A stretch of 64,000 nt of DNA, from contig JAGPXD010000007.1 of the NCBI GenBank assembly GCA_020746995.1, positions 372,001-436,000 of the forward strand, written 5' to 3'. Under the pieces are notes generated by a model. That model was not told where the DNA came from. It saw only the letters and a program-made list of their open reading frames with translations, and ran no database searches. The stretch is from Plectosphaerella cucumerina. Taxonomy: Eukaryota > Ascomycota > Sordariomycetes > Glomerellales > Plectosphaerellaceae. The translations under genes and the position numbers were made by a program. This document shows positions 53,528 to 64,000 of this stretch, piece after piece; position 1 is the stretch's first letter, and every line of letters starts with the position of its first letter.

Positions 53528-56331
53528 ATGTCTGTCCAGATCGCGGAGCTGACGGCAGAACATCACCACGATGGCTTCGGAATTTTCAACAGCTCCCCGC
53601 GCCTGTCGTGGAGATTCGCGGCTACTGAAGTCAAGGAGTGGCGACAAACGGCATACGAGGTTGTCATCAAGCGCGGCGCCGACGGCCGAGAGGAGAGCTA
53701 CAGCGTCCTTTCACCGGACTCGATCCTCGTCCCATGGCCTTCATTTCCACTTTCGTCGAGGGAGCGCGTGTCCGTTCGCGTCCGCGTAACTGGAACAGAA
53801 GGACCTCAGACCCCCTGGGCGAGCCTGACCATCGAAGCAGCTCTGCTACACCGAAGCGACTGGCAGGCTTCCATGGTCTCTGGCCCAGCCCAACCAGAAG
53901 ACGAGCCTAAGAAACCATTCCGAGTCAGAAAAGTCTTCTCACTACCCCGAGGGCAACAACGACAGCGAGCACGACTGTACGCCACTGCGTTCGGAATATA
54001 CCAGGCAGAAATCAACGGGGTGGTTGTTGGCGACCAGCTCCTGACGCCGGGCTGGCAATCGTACCACCATCGCCTTCACTACCAGGTGCACGACGTATCG
54101 CATCTTCTCCAAGACGGCGAGAATGTTATTGGCGCCTACATCGGAGAGGGTTGGTACGCCGGGCGGCTGGGCCGTCCCGGGACGTCGAACATCTGGGGCT
54201 CGCGGCCTGGCTTCCTCTGCCAGCTAGAAGTTGACGGACAGATCGCTTGCGCCACCGACACTTCATGGGAACATCTGGCGGGACCGGTGGTTCATTCCGA
54301 AATCTACAACGGCGAAAATTTCGACTCGAGACTCGACGATCTCTCGTGGTGTCAATACGAAGGACTATTCGCGCAGCCGGGCCTCGGGGCTGTTGAGCAG
54401 CTGCCGTTCCCGGTGGCAGAACTTAGCACATCCGAGGCTGCCCCTGTGCGACGCGTCATGGAGCTCAAGCCGCAGACGCTGATCACGACACTGACGGGGA
54501 AGAAGGTGCTCGATTTCGGTCAGAACCTAGTTGGATGGGTAAGGATCGAGTCGGACCTGCCTGGCCACGGTGAGCTTGTCATCAGACACGCCGAGGTCAT
54601 GGAGCATGGCGAGTTGGGGACAAGACCATTGAGAACGGCAAAGGCAACGGCGAGAATCAAACTGGGTGGAAGCTCAGTCAGAGGATACGAGCCGCGGTTC
54701 ACCTTTTATGGCTTCAGGTAGGCCACCTCTTCTCAGGTTCACGGCTCAAACTGACATGAGAATTTGCAGGTATGCTGAGATATCAGGCATCGACCGAATC
54801 AACCTCTCCGACTTTACAGCCGTCGTCATCTCCAGCGACATCCGAAGAACAGGCACGTTCAACTGCTCCCACGATATGATCAACCGACTCCACGAGAATA
54901 CCGTCTGGTCCATGAGGGGCAACTTTGTGTCCGTCCCTACCGACTGCCCGCAGCGCGACGAGAGGCTGGGCTGGACGGGCGATCTCCAGGTGTTCGCGCC
55001 AACAGCCAACTACCTTTTCGATACGACGGCTTTCCTCGCTGGGTGGCTACGAGACCTCGAGGCGGATCAGCGCGACATTGGTGGCGTGGTACCCAACATC
55101 ATCCCCGCCATCCCAATACCTCCACGATACCCAGAAAGACGACCAATGGCCATCTGGGCCGACGCCGCGGTCCTCACGCCATGGGACGTCTACACAGCCT
55201 CCGGCGATCAGCAGATACTCGAGACGCAGTGGGAAAGCATGCGTCTCTGGCTTGACGAAGGTGTGCCCCGCGACGCTAACGGCTTCTATTCGATGGACAC
55301 GCCTCAATATGGCGACTGGCTCGACCCGCGTGCGCCGCCGATGCTCCCAGGCCACAGCCCGACGGACCCGTACCTCATCGCCAACGCGTACCTGATCCAC
55401 GTCACGTCGCTGGCGGGAAACATCGGCAGGCTACTGGGCAAGGGCGAGGCAGACCTGTACACACATGAAGCGGAGAGGCTGTGGGGGCTGTACAGGCAGG
55501 AGTATGTCTCTTCGACAGGACGGCTGGCGTCGGACACGCAAGCGGCGTATGCAGTTGCGTTGCATTGTGGGTTGTTTGAGGGGGAGACTGAGCTACGAAC
55601 GGCGAAGGGGAGGTTGGACTGGATGGTGAGATGGGAGGCGTTCAAGATCAATACGGGGTTCGCAGGTGAGGAATGCCCCTATTCGAGAAATGGCAGGGCT
55701 TTTGCTGACAGTTGTGAACCAGGAACACCTATTATCCTCAACATCCTGGCCGACAATGACATGCTCCACCTTGCATATCGGATGCTGCAGGAGCCAGAGT
55801 GCCCGAGCTGGCTGTATCCGGTGAGCATGGGGGCCACCACGATAGTGAGTTTCTCCAGCGGAAGCATGACCAGGGCGGCACACTGACAATTGGTAGTGGG
55901 AACGCTGGAACTCGATGCTGCCCGATGGATCAATCAACCCAGGACAGATGACATCGTTCAACCACTATGCACTTGGGTCGGTGTGTGCGTTCCTGCATCA
56001 CACGGTCGGCGGGCTATCACCGGCATCTCCGGGATGGAAGACGGCGCTGATCCGGCCTCGGCCGGGCGGCACGATCCGGAGGGCGTCGACGGGGTTCGAC
56101 TCGCCGTACGGGCCGTATGGGGTCAGTTGGGTGATTGAGGGGGGTCGGCTCAAGGTAGACGCGAGCGTACCGCCGAACGCCGAGGCGCGCATCGAGCTGC
56201 CGGGCTTGCAGGGGTTTGTCGGTAGCGGGCAGCATCACTTTGAGGTTGCGTGGACGGAGGACCCGAGGTGGCCGCCGGCGGCGATTCAGGGGGCGCAGGG
56301 GCAGGCGATGCCGGACGTGTTCATTCCCTAG
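53528..56331 (+). CDS. GH78 alpha-L-rhamnosidase, non-secreted
   Basis: Exons 53528-54717, 54770-55665, 55723-55844 and 55897-56331 encode 880 residues; introns are 52, 57 and 52 nt. N-terminal beta domains (SPRLSWRF, FRVRKVFSLPRG, LYATAFGIYQAEINGVVVGD, LTPGWQSYHHRLHYQVHDVS) are followed by the (alpha/alpha)6 barrel with SVPTDCPQRDERLGWTGD, whose acidic cluster includes the predicted general acid, then GGVVPNIIPAIP, WADAAVLTPWDVYTASGD, YGDWLDPRAP, TPIILNILADND and ERWNSMLPDGSINPGQMTSFNHYALG. The C-terminal beta sandwich ends at 56331. It removes terminal alpha-L-rhamnose from glycosides. No signal peptide is present at ATG 53528, so an intracellular enzyme acting on imported rhamnosides is implied; the longer upstream frame from 53360 does not add a convincing leader. 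Confidence 0.93.
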
Positions 56332-57666
56332 AGCGGCTCCAGGTAAGGGAGGATGAAGACACGCACAAACACGATGAATGAAGTCGTTTTCTGCAAAATG
56401 AATGGCCTGATATGGGTAAGATCAGGGGTGGTTGATGCGCTCTGACTCGACGTGGGAGCAGCCACGTATTTCGGACGGCGATCGAGTTGATGAGGCTCAG
56501 TTGGTCCAGCATCTGGCGACAATGGCCTGGTTTGTAATCCAGACGGAAGTCGGTGAGGACGACAAGGAACCTGGAAAGCGATGGGTGGGTTTCATCGCGA
56601 CAAGTGCCGCGCTGCCGCGGTCGGTCCGGTTTCCTAGGGTCGCGGTGTGAATAGGGGCGGATCGTTAATGGATTGGATTGGGTGGCATGACGCTATGGTG
56701 ATGCGGTGGGCCTCGAAGTTTTGCTGGCTCACATCAGCCAGACAGCTTTGACAATGCTACGTCGGTCGGGCTGATGATTGCGGCGTTTCTCCGAGTTGAG
56801 CGGAATCTGTGTATTTCTCGCGACGAAGGTGTGTTTGTCGATTGTACATTGACTCGAATGTCAGTCGATTGCGTCCAAGATGAAGCCGTCAATTGCGTCC
56901 AAAACGAAGCTGTCGAGGTCGAAAGTCGAGAGAGCAAATGTCAGTGTCAGGTCCAAGAAAGGCATGTCGGCGCCGAACATCTGCCGCTGCTTTGGCAGTG
57001 TCCGATCTTAAGGCCGATCTGTCGGTCTTTAGCAGCAAGGTACCAGGCGCCAGCAAATCAATGGCCGCGTGTCAGAAGGTTATCGCGGGTTACAAACCAA
57101 GCCCGGGATAGCGGAATCTTGGTCCACATCCAGCGTCCCATCACCCCCACTTGACCGAAGATTCGTCGAAGACTTTTCCTCGAAATGACATCAGTGCTGC
57201 TCGAGGGCGATTCCAGAATGCTCCGGTCGGGGAAACCCAGATAGCCGTGGCCAATGCGACCTCCCAATGCCTGTCGCCCTGTCGATGTTCCTGAGCTGGA
57301 AACTTCCTGCTGCCCAGCTGTCTCCCGGAGTTGAAACGCTGTTCCCGGGCCCAAGTGGTGCCATTAACTCCGAGTGGAGGCCGGGACTTGGTGATGGATC
57401 ATGATGGACGGAGATGGCGGTGACGCGCCTAGGTCCGGTCCAAGTCTCCCTGGCGATGGAGCTTTCCACTTCAAGCTCTGCCTCGGATTCAAAGAGGGGT
57501 CTTGGAATACAAAAGAGGCGAGTCCCCGTCAAGCATCTTAGGTAGGAAGCCATCAACATACATACCACCCACCTCAACCACGACTTGATACCCATATCTC
57601 CCCAGTCTCTCCAACATCTCAACTCTCACTTCTAAACATACCTACATCATCACACTAGCACCGAAA
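56332..57666. other. intergenic with a short tandem repeat
   Basis: About 1.3 kb. It has a 24-bp tandem pair at 56864-56911 and otherwise no supported feature. Confidence 0.5.
56864..56911 (+). repeat. 24-bp tandem duplication, two diverged copies
   Basis: Units 56864-56887 and 56888-56911 share ATTGCGTCCAA and differ at about four positions. Confidence 0.8.
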
Positions 57667-58830
57667 ATGGGCTCCGCTGGATACAACTTCGAGGGCTGGC
57701 TCGGCAAGACGCCCGAGGCCGCCCAGGGCAAGATGGAATGGGGCTCATTCGAGCCCAAGCAGTGGAAGGAGGACGATGTCGACATCCAAATCACCCACTG
57801 CGGCATCTGCGGTTCCGACATCCACGTCCTGCGCTCCGGCTGGGGTGCCACCGACTACCGTGAGTTAATCCCTCTGAAGTCCTTAAGTGACATCCTCTGA
57901 CCTCCCCCAGCTTGCTGCGTCGGCCACGAGATCGTCGGCAAGGCCGTCCGCGTCGGCGCCAACGTCAAGAACATCAAGGTCGGCGACCGCGTCGGCGTCG
58001 GCGCCCAGGCCCGCAGCTGCCTCCGCGACGACTGCCCCGAGTGCTCCTCCGGCCGCCTCAACCTGTGCAGCTCCCCAACCGGCCGCGTCGACACCTACGG
58101 CAGCAAGTACCCCGACGGCGAGGGCAAGTCCTACGGCGGCTACGCCGACTACAACCGCACCGACTCCCGCTTCGTCGTTCCCATCCCCGAGGGCCTTCCC
58201 TCCGAGCACGCCGCCCCCATGCTGTGCGGCGGCGTCACCGTCTACAGCCCCCTCAAGCGTAACGGCTGCGGTCCCGGCAAGTCGGTCGGCATCGTCGGTG
58301 TCGGTGGCCTTGGTCACTTTGGCATCCTCTTCGCAAAGGCCCTCGGCGCTGACAGGGTCGTCGGCATCTCCCGCAAGGCTGCCAAGCGCGATGATGTCCT
58401 GGCACTCGGCGCTGATGCATACATCGCGACCGACGAGGACGAGAAGTGGGACGCCAAGAACAGGCGCACTCTCGACCTCATCGTGTCGACCGTCTCCAGC
58501 GACAAGATGCCCCTGACCCAGTACCTGACCCTGCTCAAGCCGGGCGGTTCCTTCATCCAGGTCGGCGCCCCCGACGGCGGCAACCTGCCTCCCGTCAACG
58601 CCTTCACTCTGATCCTGAACGAGATCAAGATTGGCGGCAGCATCGTCGGCTCACCCGCCGACATCAAGGAGATGCTCGAGCTTGCGGCTGAGAAGAAGAT
58701 CCAGCCCTGGATCGAGACGAGGCCCATGTCCGAGGCGAACCAGGCTATTATCGACTTTGAGGAGGGCAAGCCGCGCTACCGCTACGTCCTGGTCAATGAG
58801 AAGCACCTGGGCAACGAGGCGAGGCTGTGA
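57667..58830 (+). CDS. zinc-dependent alcohol dehydrogenase, cinnamyl-alcohol/ADH6 type
   Basis: Exons 57667-57859 and 57911-58830 encode 370 residues; the 51-nt intron (GTGAGT...CCCAG) joins DY-PCCVGHEIVG. Catalytic zinc ligands are the Cys in HCGICGSDIH and the His-Glu of GHEIVG, with a third Cys downstream. Structural zinc ligands are in CLRDDCPECSSGRLNLC. The Rossmann loop GIVGVGGLGHFG and a basic pocket (GISRKAAKRDD) suggest NADP(H). The order and length match the cinnamyl-alcohol dehydrogenase-like branch, reducing aromatic or long-chain aldehydes. Cytosolic, no leader peptide. Lies downstream of the GH78 gene; a joint role in glycoside breakdown is only a possibility. Confidence 0.94.
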
Positions 58831-59863
58831 GGGAGAAGATGTTGTCTGACGAAGCGAGCATTGTTGGAACGGGTGGCATAGCGAATTGATTTCATCTGAT
58901 GCAGCTCATGGCCGTGTCCGTGCTCCGTGAGGTTGACTTGATCTGATACCGAAAAACGCCCAAGGGGCCAAGGGTGGCGCTCGGCTTTTGGTGCCGAGTG
59001 TCAGCCTCAATGGTCGACTCGGAGGCATTGCTGTCCCAATGCTCTCACCGACCGGCAGGCCAAGCCGATGTTCGGGGCCGACGATCGGTCGCGAAGGCCG
59101 AAACTAGGGGTTCAATGCCAGGCAGGCCCCATGTGCGCGAACCATAGGACAGATTGAGGCCGAGATGCCGGTCAGGCGATGCCGGAGATGTTCGTCTGTG
59201 TTTCTGGAATGTTTTGGCGTTGACGTGGAAGAATTGAGGGGGCTGTGCCAGGGAGTCAGTCACTAACAGATTTGATCGTCAGATACCTGGAGAACTGTTA
59301 AGGGGGATCTTCGCTCTTGACACGAGACTCAGAGCCAATGGGGGCAGTGCTGGCCACATTTACGGGTCTTCAATGGCACGTGAGCCCTCCACTGGCACCG
59401 ACCAACTCCCTGGCGCGATTGACGGCGAGGCAGATTCGAGTCAACGCCCAAACCACACACCGACGTCCCTTCAGAATCGCCCACCAGACTCGTCTGACAT
59501 GGCCACCACCACAGCGCTCAGCCATTCCCCAAGCATTGAAAGGATCAGAGCTGATGCCCCCTTTGCGGGGCAAGGCGCCTCAATCTGGAGATACTCGAAA
59601 TCTGACCACTCACGGCCCATCTACCACTTGCCGTGACAATGCCACTTCCCCCGCCATGACGCCCGGCTGAAGGAGAGACGACATGGCTCAAACGTGGATG
59701 TTCGAGGTTTTATAAAAGGGGAGAAGTCTCTCGGTTGCATTGTGTCACACCAGCTCTTCATCAGAAACTCCTCATCTCTAGACGCAGATACTGGGCTACA
59801 GCTCCCAGCGTCACCAAGACCTATACCAGCAAACACATCTGAGCAGCATCGGAAACCGCAATC
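58831..59863. other. intergenic, flotillin promoter at right
   Basis: About 1 kb between tandem genes. A TATA box lies at 59711. No RNA gene or repeat. Confidence 0.5.
59711..59717 (+). promoter_or_regulatory. TATA box of the flotillin gene
   Basis: TATAAAA, 153 nt before the ATG at 59864, followed by a CT/CA-rich leader. Confidence 0.55.
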
Positions 59864-61577
59864 ATGAGGTACAGCATCGCGCACCCCGACGAGTACCTTG
59901 CCATCACTGGCATGGGCATCTCGACGGTCAAGATCACAAAGTCCACCTGGGTCTGGCCTCTTCAAAGATGCATGCGCTTCAGCGTCCAGCCGGCCGACTA
60001 TGCCATGAACCTCCAGGCTATGACGCTGGAAAAGCTTCAGTTCCAGGTGCGCCCTCGAAGCCCCCTCTCTAGACCTGACAACTCCTAACACCCCACAGCT
60101 CCCCGTCGTCTTCACTGTCGGTCCCGACGTGAACCAGCGCGGCGACAATGTGCGACAGAACAACGACAACTCCAGCGACAACGCACAGGAGTACCGTGAG
60201 GACCGCGGCGACGCCCTCATGAAGTACGCCATGCTCCTGGCGGACGCCACCGAGGGCGCAGTCGCCAAGAAGGGGGGCAGCAACCCCCGCATCCACGTCG
60301 AGAACATCGTCAAGGGCATCATCGAGGGTGAAGTGCGCGTGCTCGTCAGCGCCATGACCATGGAGGAGATCTTCAGCGAGCGTGAGATGTTCAAGAAGCG
60401 CATCTTCAAGAACATCCAGGCCGAGCTCGACCAGTTCGGTCTCAAGATCTACAACGCCAACGTCAAGGAGCTGCGCGATGCCCCCGAGTCGGCCTACTTC
60501 GAGTCCCTCTCCCGCAAGGCTCACGAGGGCGCCACCAACCAGGCCAGGATCGACGTGGCCGAGGCCCAGCTGCGCGGTAATGTCGGAGAGGCCAAGCGCA
60601 AGGGTGAGCAGGACCGCGAGATTGCAAAGATCAACGCCGAGACGTCCATCCAGCGTACCCAGCGCGACGCCGAACGTGCCGCCGCCGAGTCGTCCCTCAA
60701 CGTTCGCCAGGCCGAGCTCAACAAGGAGGTCGAGATTGCCCGCGTCGAGGCCCAGCGCGCCCTTGAGCTGCGCGACGAGGACCTCAAGAAGGAGGTCCAG
60801 CTCAAGCGAGCCGGCGCTGAGATGGAGCGTCTTCGTGCCCGCGATGTCGTCCAGGCCACCATTGAGCGTGAGGGCAAGCAGCAGGCCGCTGATGCCCGCG
60901 CCTACGAGGTCGAGATGGACGCAAAGGCCAACTTTGAGAAGAGCGCCCGCGAGACCGACGCTCGCGCCTACCGCACCAAGCAGGAGGCCGACACTGCCGC
61001 CGCCGCCGCCCAGACCCGCGCCGAGGCCGACCTGTACGCTGCTCAGAGGCAGGCTGACGCTGACTTCTTCGCCGGCCAGCGCAAGGCGGAAGCTGACCTG
61101 TTCGCGGCTCAGAAGAGGGCCGAGGCGCACTTTGCTGCCGCTCAGAAGCAGGCCGAGGGTACCATCGCCACGGCTGAAGCCGACCTCATCGCCGCCCGCA
61201 AGCGCGCCGAGGGTACCATCGCCATGGCTGAGGCCTACGGCAAGATGGCTCAGGCCTTCGGCAGCCCCGCGGCCCTGCTGCAGTACATGATGGTCGAGAA
61301 GGGCACGTTCCAGGACCTGGCAAAGGCCAACGCCCAGGCCGTCCACGGCATGCAGCCCAAGATCTCCGTCTGGACCACGGGCGCCGAGGGTGGTGCCGCC
61401 GGCGGTAACCCGGCCACAGACACGATGCGCAACATGTACCAGATGCTGCCGCCTCTCATGACTACCATCAATGAGCAGACGGGCATCACGCTGCCTGAGT
61501 GGCAGTTTGGTAAGCTCAATGCTGCTGCTGATGCGGTGCGCGAGGAGAAGAAGGTCAACGGTGTCAAGGCGACGTAA
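59864..61577 (+). CDS. flotillin-family protein (SPFH/band 7)
   Basis: Exons 59864-60046 and 60099-61577 encode 553 residues; the intron is 52 nt, phase 0. The N-terminal ~200 residues are an SPFH domain (MRYSIAHPDEYLAITGMGI, LPVVFTVGPD, IVKGIIEGEVRVLVSAMTMEEI, FGLKIYNANVKELRD). Residues ~220-430 are a long Ala/Glu/Lys/Arg/Gln-rich coiled coil with repeated AEADL and AQRQADAD-like heptads, the flotillin oligomerisation region. A conserved end (YQMLPPLMTTINEQTG) closes the protein. Flotillins scaffold sterol-rich plasma-membrane microdomains, in fungi mostly behind the hyphal tip. Membrane contact is through the N-terminal domain; no helix crosses the bilayer. Confidence 0.93.
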
Positions 61578-63733
61578 GCCATGACGTGTTATGTCTTTTT
61601 CTTCTACTGCCTTTGCATCTTGTTGGCGTTGGAGGTGGCCATGACTTTCAGAGATACCTGCGCGGTTTGTAAGAGTATTCGTTGTTATTTGGCTTACTTT
61701 ACATGGGATGGTTGCTGGCTGCCCGGTGAGGAGGGGCATCATCTGCTCTTGACGAGAATGACTATTAGATTTCCTAGATTACTCAGTAATGAAATTTCAA
61801 AACATCATGGAGTAGTCGGTGACTTGAAAGGGCGAGATATCACAAGTGCTGCTGATCAGTGCCACTCCTCGATCGGAGGCCACGGCACTTTCTTTTCCCG
61901 CGGAGCGAGCATGCATCTTGTCAAGCTGCGTGACAGGCCGGAGAAAACATCTCGTTAGGCTGCAATTTCATGACAGCAAAAGAAACCCTCCCCAGCTAGC
62001 CAGGCAGCTTCATGCTGCAAACCCAGCCCAAGCGATGTGACCCGGGATCCAGAGCCATGGCCCAGGGAGCCGTCAGAGACATTCGTCTCGCAGCTGAGAA
62101 GCAGAAACGCCTGCAGCTCGCCTCGCGCGGCAAGATCTCAGATTCCGACGCATCTAGACCTCTCTCAAACAAGCGACACGTCTGTTCCTGCATCGGCCAA
62201 CTAGGTCCTATGACCGCCTTTCCCCCCGAAACTAGGGCGTCCTCGCTGTCACCGCCACAGGGGTCATCCCAGGCATACACATCACCCGGAGGCCATTCCG
62301 CCACAAAGAAAGACCCTTCGAATTTCAAAGCTGAAGCTGAACATTCACACCCATCATGATGTGGTTGACTTTACCCAAGGTATTGTTCCGACTCGACGCC
62401 CTGACCTCCCCCTTCCCGTGGGGGCGTTGGGGCCGGAACCGGGCCGCCTGCGGGAGCCTCAAAGTCGTTTCTCCTCGGAGCGCGACTTCATGTGCGTCGG
62501 GCGGGCGTAAGGACCCCGGACGTCGCATTCAACGTGGGCCTCGACCGCCGACGACGGGGGGCGAGGTGGTTGTCTTGGTATTCCTGGTGCGTGGGATAAC
62601 TAGCGAAGAAGTGTGGGCATTGTGTTGCTTCTTTCCTGGACAGGGTCTTGCTCGGGACAGCCGAGTCCGAATTCTTGACGAGGGCGTCGAGGCCGGGCCG
62701 CAGCCTTGGCGGGAGGTGACAGTCATGCCGACATACATCTTCGAGTGTCTAGTGCACCTGGAGAGAGATGTATTCACGTGTAAAATGACAGCTCCCCCAC
62801 TCAAACAGCTGCGCCTCGCAAAAGTCCTCGCAATGGCTTCACCACTGAAAGCAGATCACCTTGCTTCACTCCTTGGCAGCGTCTGTGGCGTCCACGAGCT
62901 GTCCTTTGCCTCTGAATACGGCGTTTGTGCAAGAAAAGTCGTGACGGAAGAGTGAAGATCTGAAGGCGAGAGGTGATTCACAACCTCGACATCGCGGGCG
63001 ATCTATTGACGATCCTAGGATGATGCCATATTAGCTCATCGGCCCGCGCCTCGACGGGCGGACCGGCTGACCTATTCTGTCTCAGCCCTCATTTCGTTCG
63101 CATCGGGCCTCAAGACGTTGTCCTTGCTGTCCCATCTTGGATCTGCAAATAGACCATCTGGGGTCCAGCCCGGTGTTGGCAGGCGGAGAGACCAGGACAT
63201 CCCAGGCTTCTTCTGGTCCCACGACAGCGGCACAGGGCGAGGGAGAGCTGAGACCGTCGCGTGCTCTCCACCCCTTCCTGGAGGAAGGTATTAGGTACAG
63301 GAAACGCCTCTGAGCGTTGGCATCTCACGGTCCGGGGATCTCGGGCAGCAGCCACATGGAGAGACCGAGTGGCAGTTGAGTGGCTCGACGCGGCCCAGCC
63401 CCTTGGCACACCAACGGGACCCCCGGTGTTGTTCGGTTGGTCCAGCCCGGGCGCGCCCACGACGGCAGTTTCTGGGGTCTGGTCTTTGCTGCCGTCTTAG
63501 CTTCAAGCCACAGCATGGCGTCTTCGCGGGACCTCGAGCCAGCCGTGCCATGGTACCGAGGAGGCGTCGCCATGGACGTTTGCTGTTGGTGCCCGTTCAC
63601 ATCCCATGCGTGGGACGGCTGACCGTGTTCATGGGCCATGCCTGCAGTTGGTCGCCGCATCCCTTGTCCAAAGTCCCAAGGGAGGAGGAAGAGGTCTCGA
63701 AGGGGGAGGGGAGGATCAGAGTGACATTTCGAA
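61578..63733. other. intergenic, about 2.2 kb
   Basis: The 3' flank of the flotillin gene and non-coding DNA up to the edge gene. A 199-codon plus-strand frame (62356-62955) has no coding character. Confidence 0.45.
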
Positions 63734-64000
63734 TTATCTGATGATTACGCCCACGGAGGTCTTGCCCACCACACGGATTCTTCCGGCAGCCGGGGTCCCG
63801 GGGGCAAGGGTGTTGATGTACAGGAGCGGGGACGGGGACCAGGCCAACATGATGCCACGAACCAGACGGGCACGCACGAGGCCGGAGTGGTCGGAATGTG
63901 ATTTTATGCCAAGATCGACCTGGGCTTGCACCATATGGTCGGCCGTTGATCGGCGCTGGAAAAGGTCTTTGAACCAGGGAGGTCCATAAGCGAAGGTCCG
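63734..64000 (-). CDS. 3' end of an unidentified protein gene, cut by the window edge
   Basis: The last 88 codons of a minus-strand frame that stays open to the edge. Protein-like composition and preferred codons (GTC, CTC, GCC) suggest coding: YGPPWFKDLFQRR, then MVQAQVDLGIKSHSDHSG, LVRGIMLAWSPSPLLYIN and GRIRVVGKTSVGVIIR before TAA. The terminal strand-rich pattern could belong to a small barrel or hot-dog-like fold, but I do not recognise the family. Its start lies right of the window. Confidence 0.5.
   Translation of the reverse strand, partial: RTFAYGPPWFKDLFQRRSTADHMVQAQVDLGIKSHSDHSGLVRARLVRGIMLAWSPSPLLYINTLAPGTPAAGRIRVVGKTSVGVIIR

Noticed and set aside
60069..61742. 557-codon minus-strand frame
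   Set aside because: Exactly antisense to the flotillin gene and made of Leu/Gly/Val runs, an artefact of the Ala/Glu-rich coiled-coil codons.
62356..62955. 199-codon plus-strand frame
   Set aside because: Atypical composition and no recognisable domain or promoter.
1..64000. Transposons, CRISPR arrays, viral insertions, polyketide or peptide synthases
   Set aside because: None seen: no transposase, reverse transcriptase, integrase or long terminal repeats, no regular spacer arrays, no viral polymerase motifs and no large synthase domains on either strand.

Overview
This is nuclear DNA of a filamentous ascomycete (Pezizomycotina, probably a Sordariomycete). The genes are GC-rich and interrupted by short introns, mostly 49-66 nt, with GTRAGT donors, CTRAY-type branch sites and YAG acceptors. 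Intron-containing tRNAs and a single dispersed 5S rRNA gene of the Neurospora type fit this, as do the protein families: Zn2Cys6 regulators, SAT4/PTH11-like membrane proteins, GH78, flotillin, a short tyrosinase and a BBE-type oxidase. All exon structures were read by hand from splice consensus and frame continuity. No transcript or database comparison was possible.

Layout. 1-1.2 kb: 3' part of a GT2 glycosyltransferase with an in-frame stop. 1.5-3.2 kb: two lineage-type hypothetical proteins. 4.0 kb: tRNA-Cys. 4.9-5.5 kb: small secreted six-cysteine protein. 6.6-8.6 kb: MUP1-like amino-acid permease. 10.1-12.1 kb: P-loop ATPase of unknown role. 13.6-14.9 kb: proteinase K-type subtilase without signal peptide. 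15.2-15.7 kb: coactosin. 16.5-17.5 kb: double GFA/CENP-V-type protein. 18.1-19.2 kb: NmrA-like protein. 19.3-21.5 kb: gene-poor stretch with direct repeats and an AAG microsatellite. 21.5 kb: 5S rRNA. 21.9-23.1 kb: secreted tyrosinase. 24.1-25.8 kb: BCS1-like AAA ATPase. 26.4-28.1 kb: an odd tRNA-Trp gene, a methyltransferase pseudogene and a tRNA-Glu.

29.6-43.5 kb is the densest part and looks like a metabolic neighbourhood: an SsuD-like flavin monooxygenase, a Zn2Cys6 regulator, a secreted alpha/beta hydrolase, a second Zn2Cys6 regulator, a DHA2-type MFS transporter, a beta-lactamase/LovD-like serine hydrolase and an APH-like kinase. 44.3-47.8 kb holds a tiny Cys/His-rich protein, tRNA-Gly and a secreted BBE-type oxidase. 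50.9-61.6 kb holds a SAT4-type membrane protein, a GH78 alpha-L-rhamnosidase, a zinc alcohol dehydrogenase and a flotillin. The right edge cuts the 3' end of an unidentified minus-strand gene.

The most unusual signal is the tRNA-Trp gene at 26441-26577. Its D-loop is interrupted by 54 nt that look exactly like a spliceosomal intron. Removing them restores a standard 7-nt D-loop, and a separate short anticodon-loop intron and a T6 Pol III terminator are also present. Two genes (the GT2 and the methyltransferase) carry isolated nonsense codons inside otherwise open frames.
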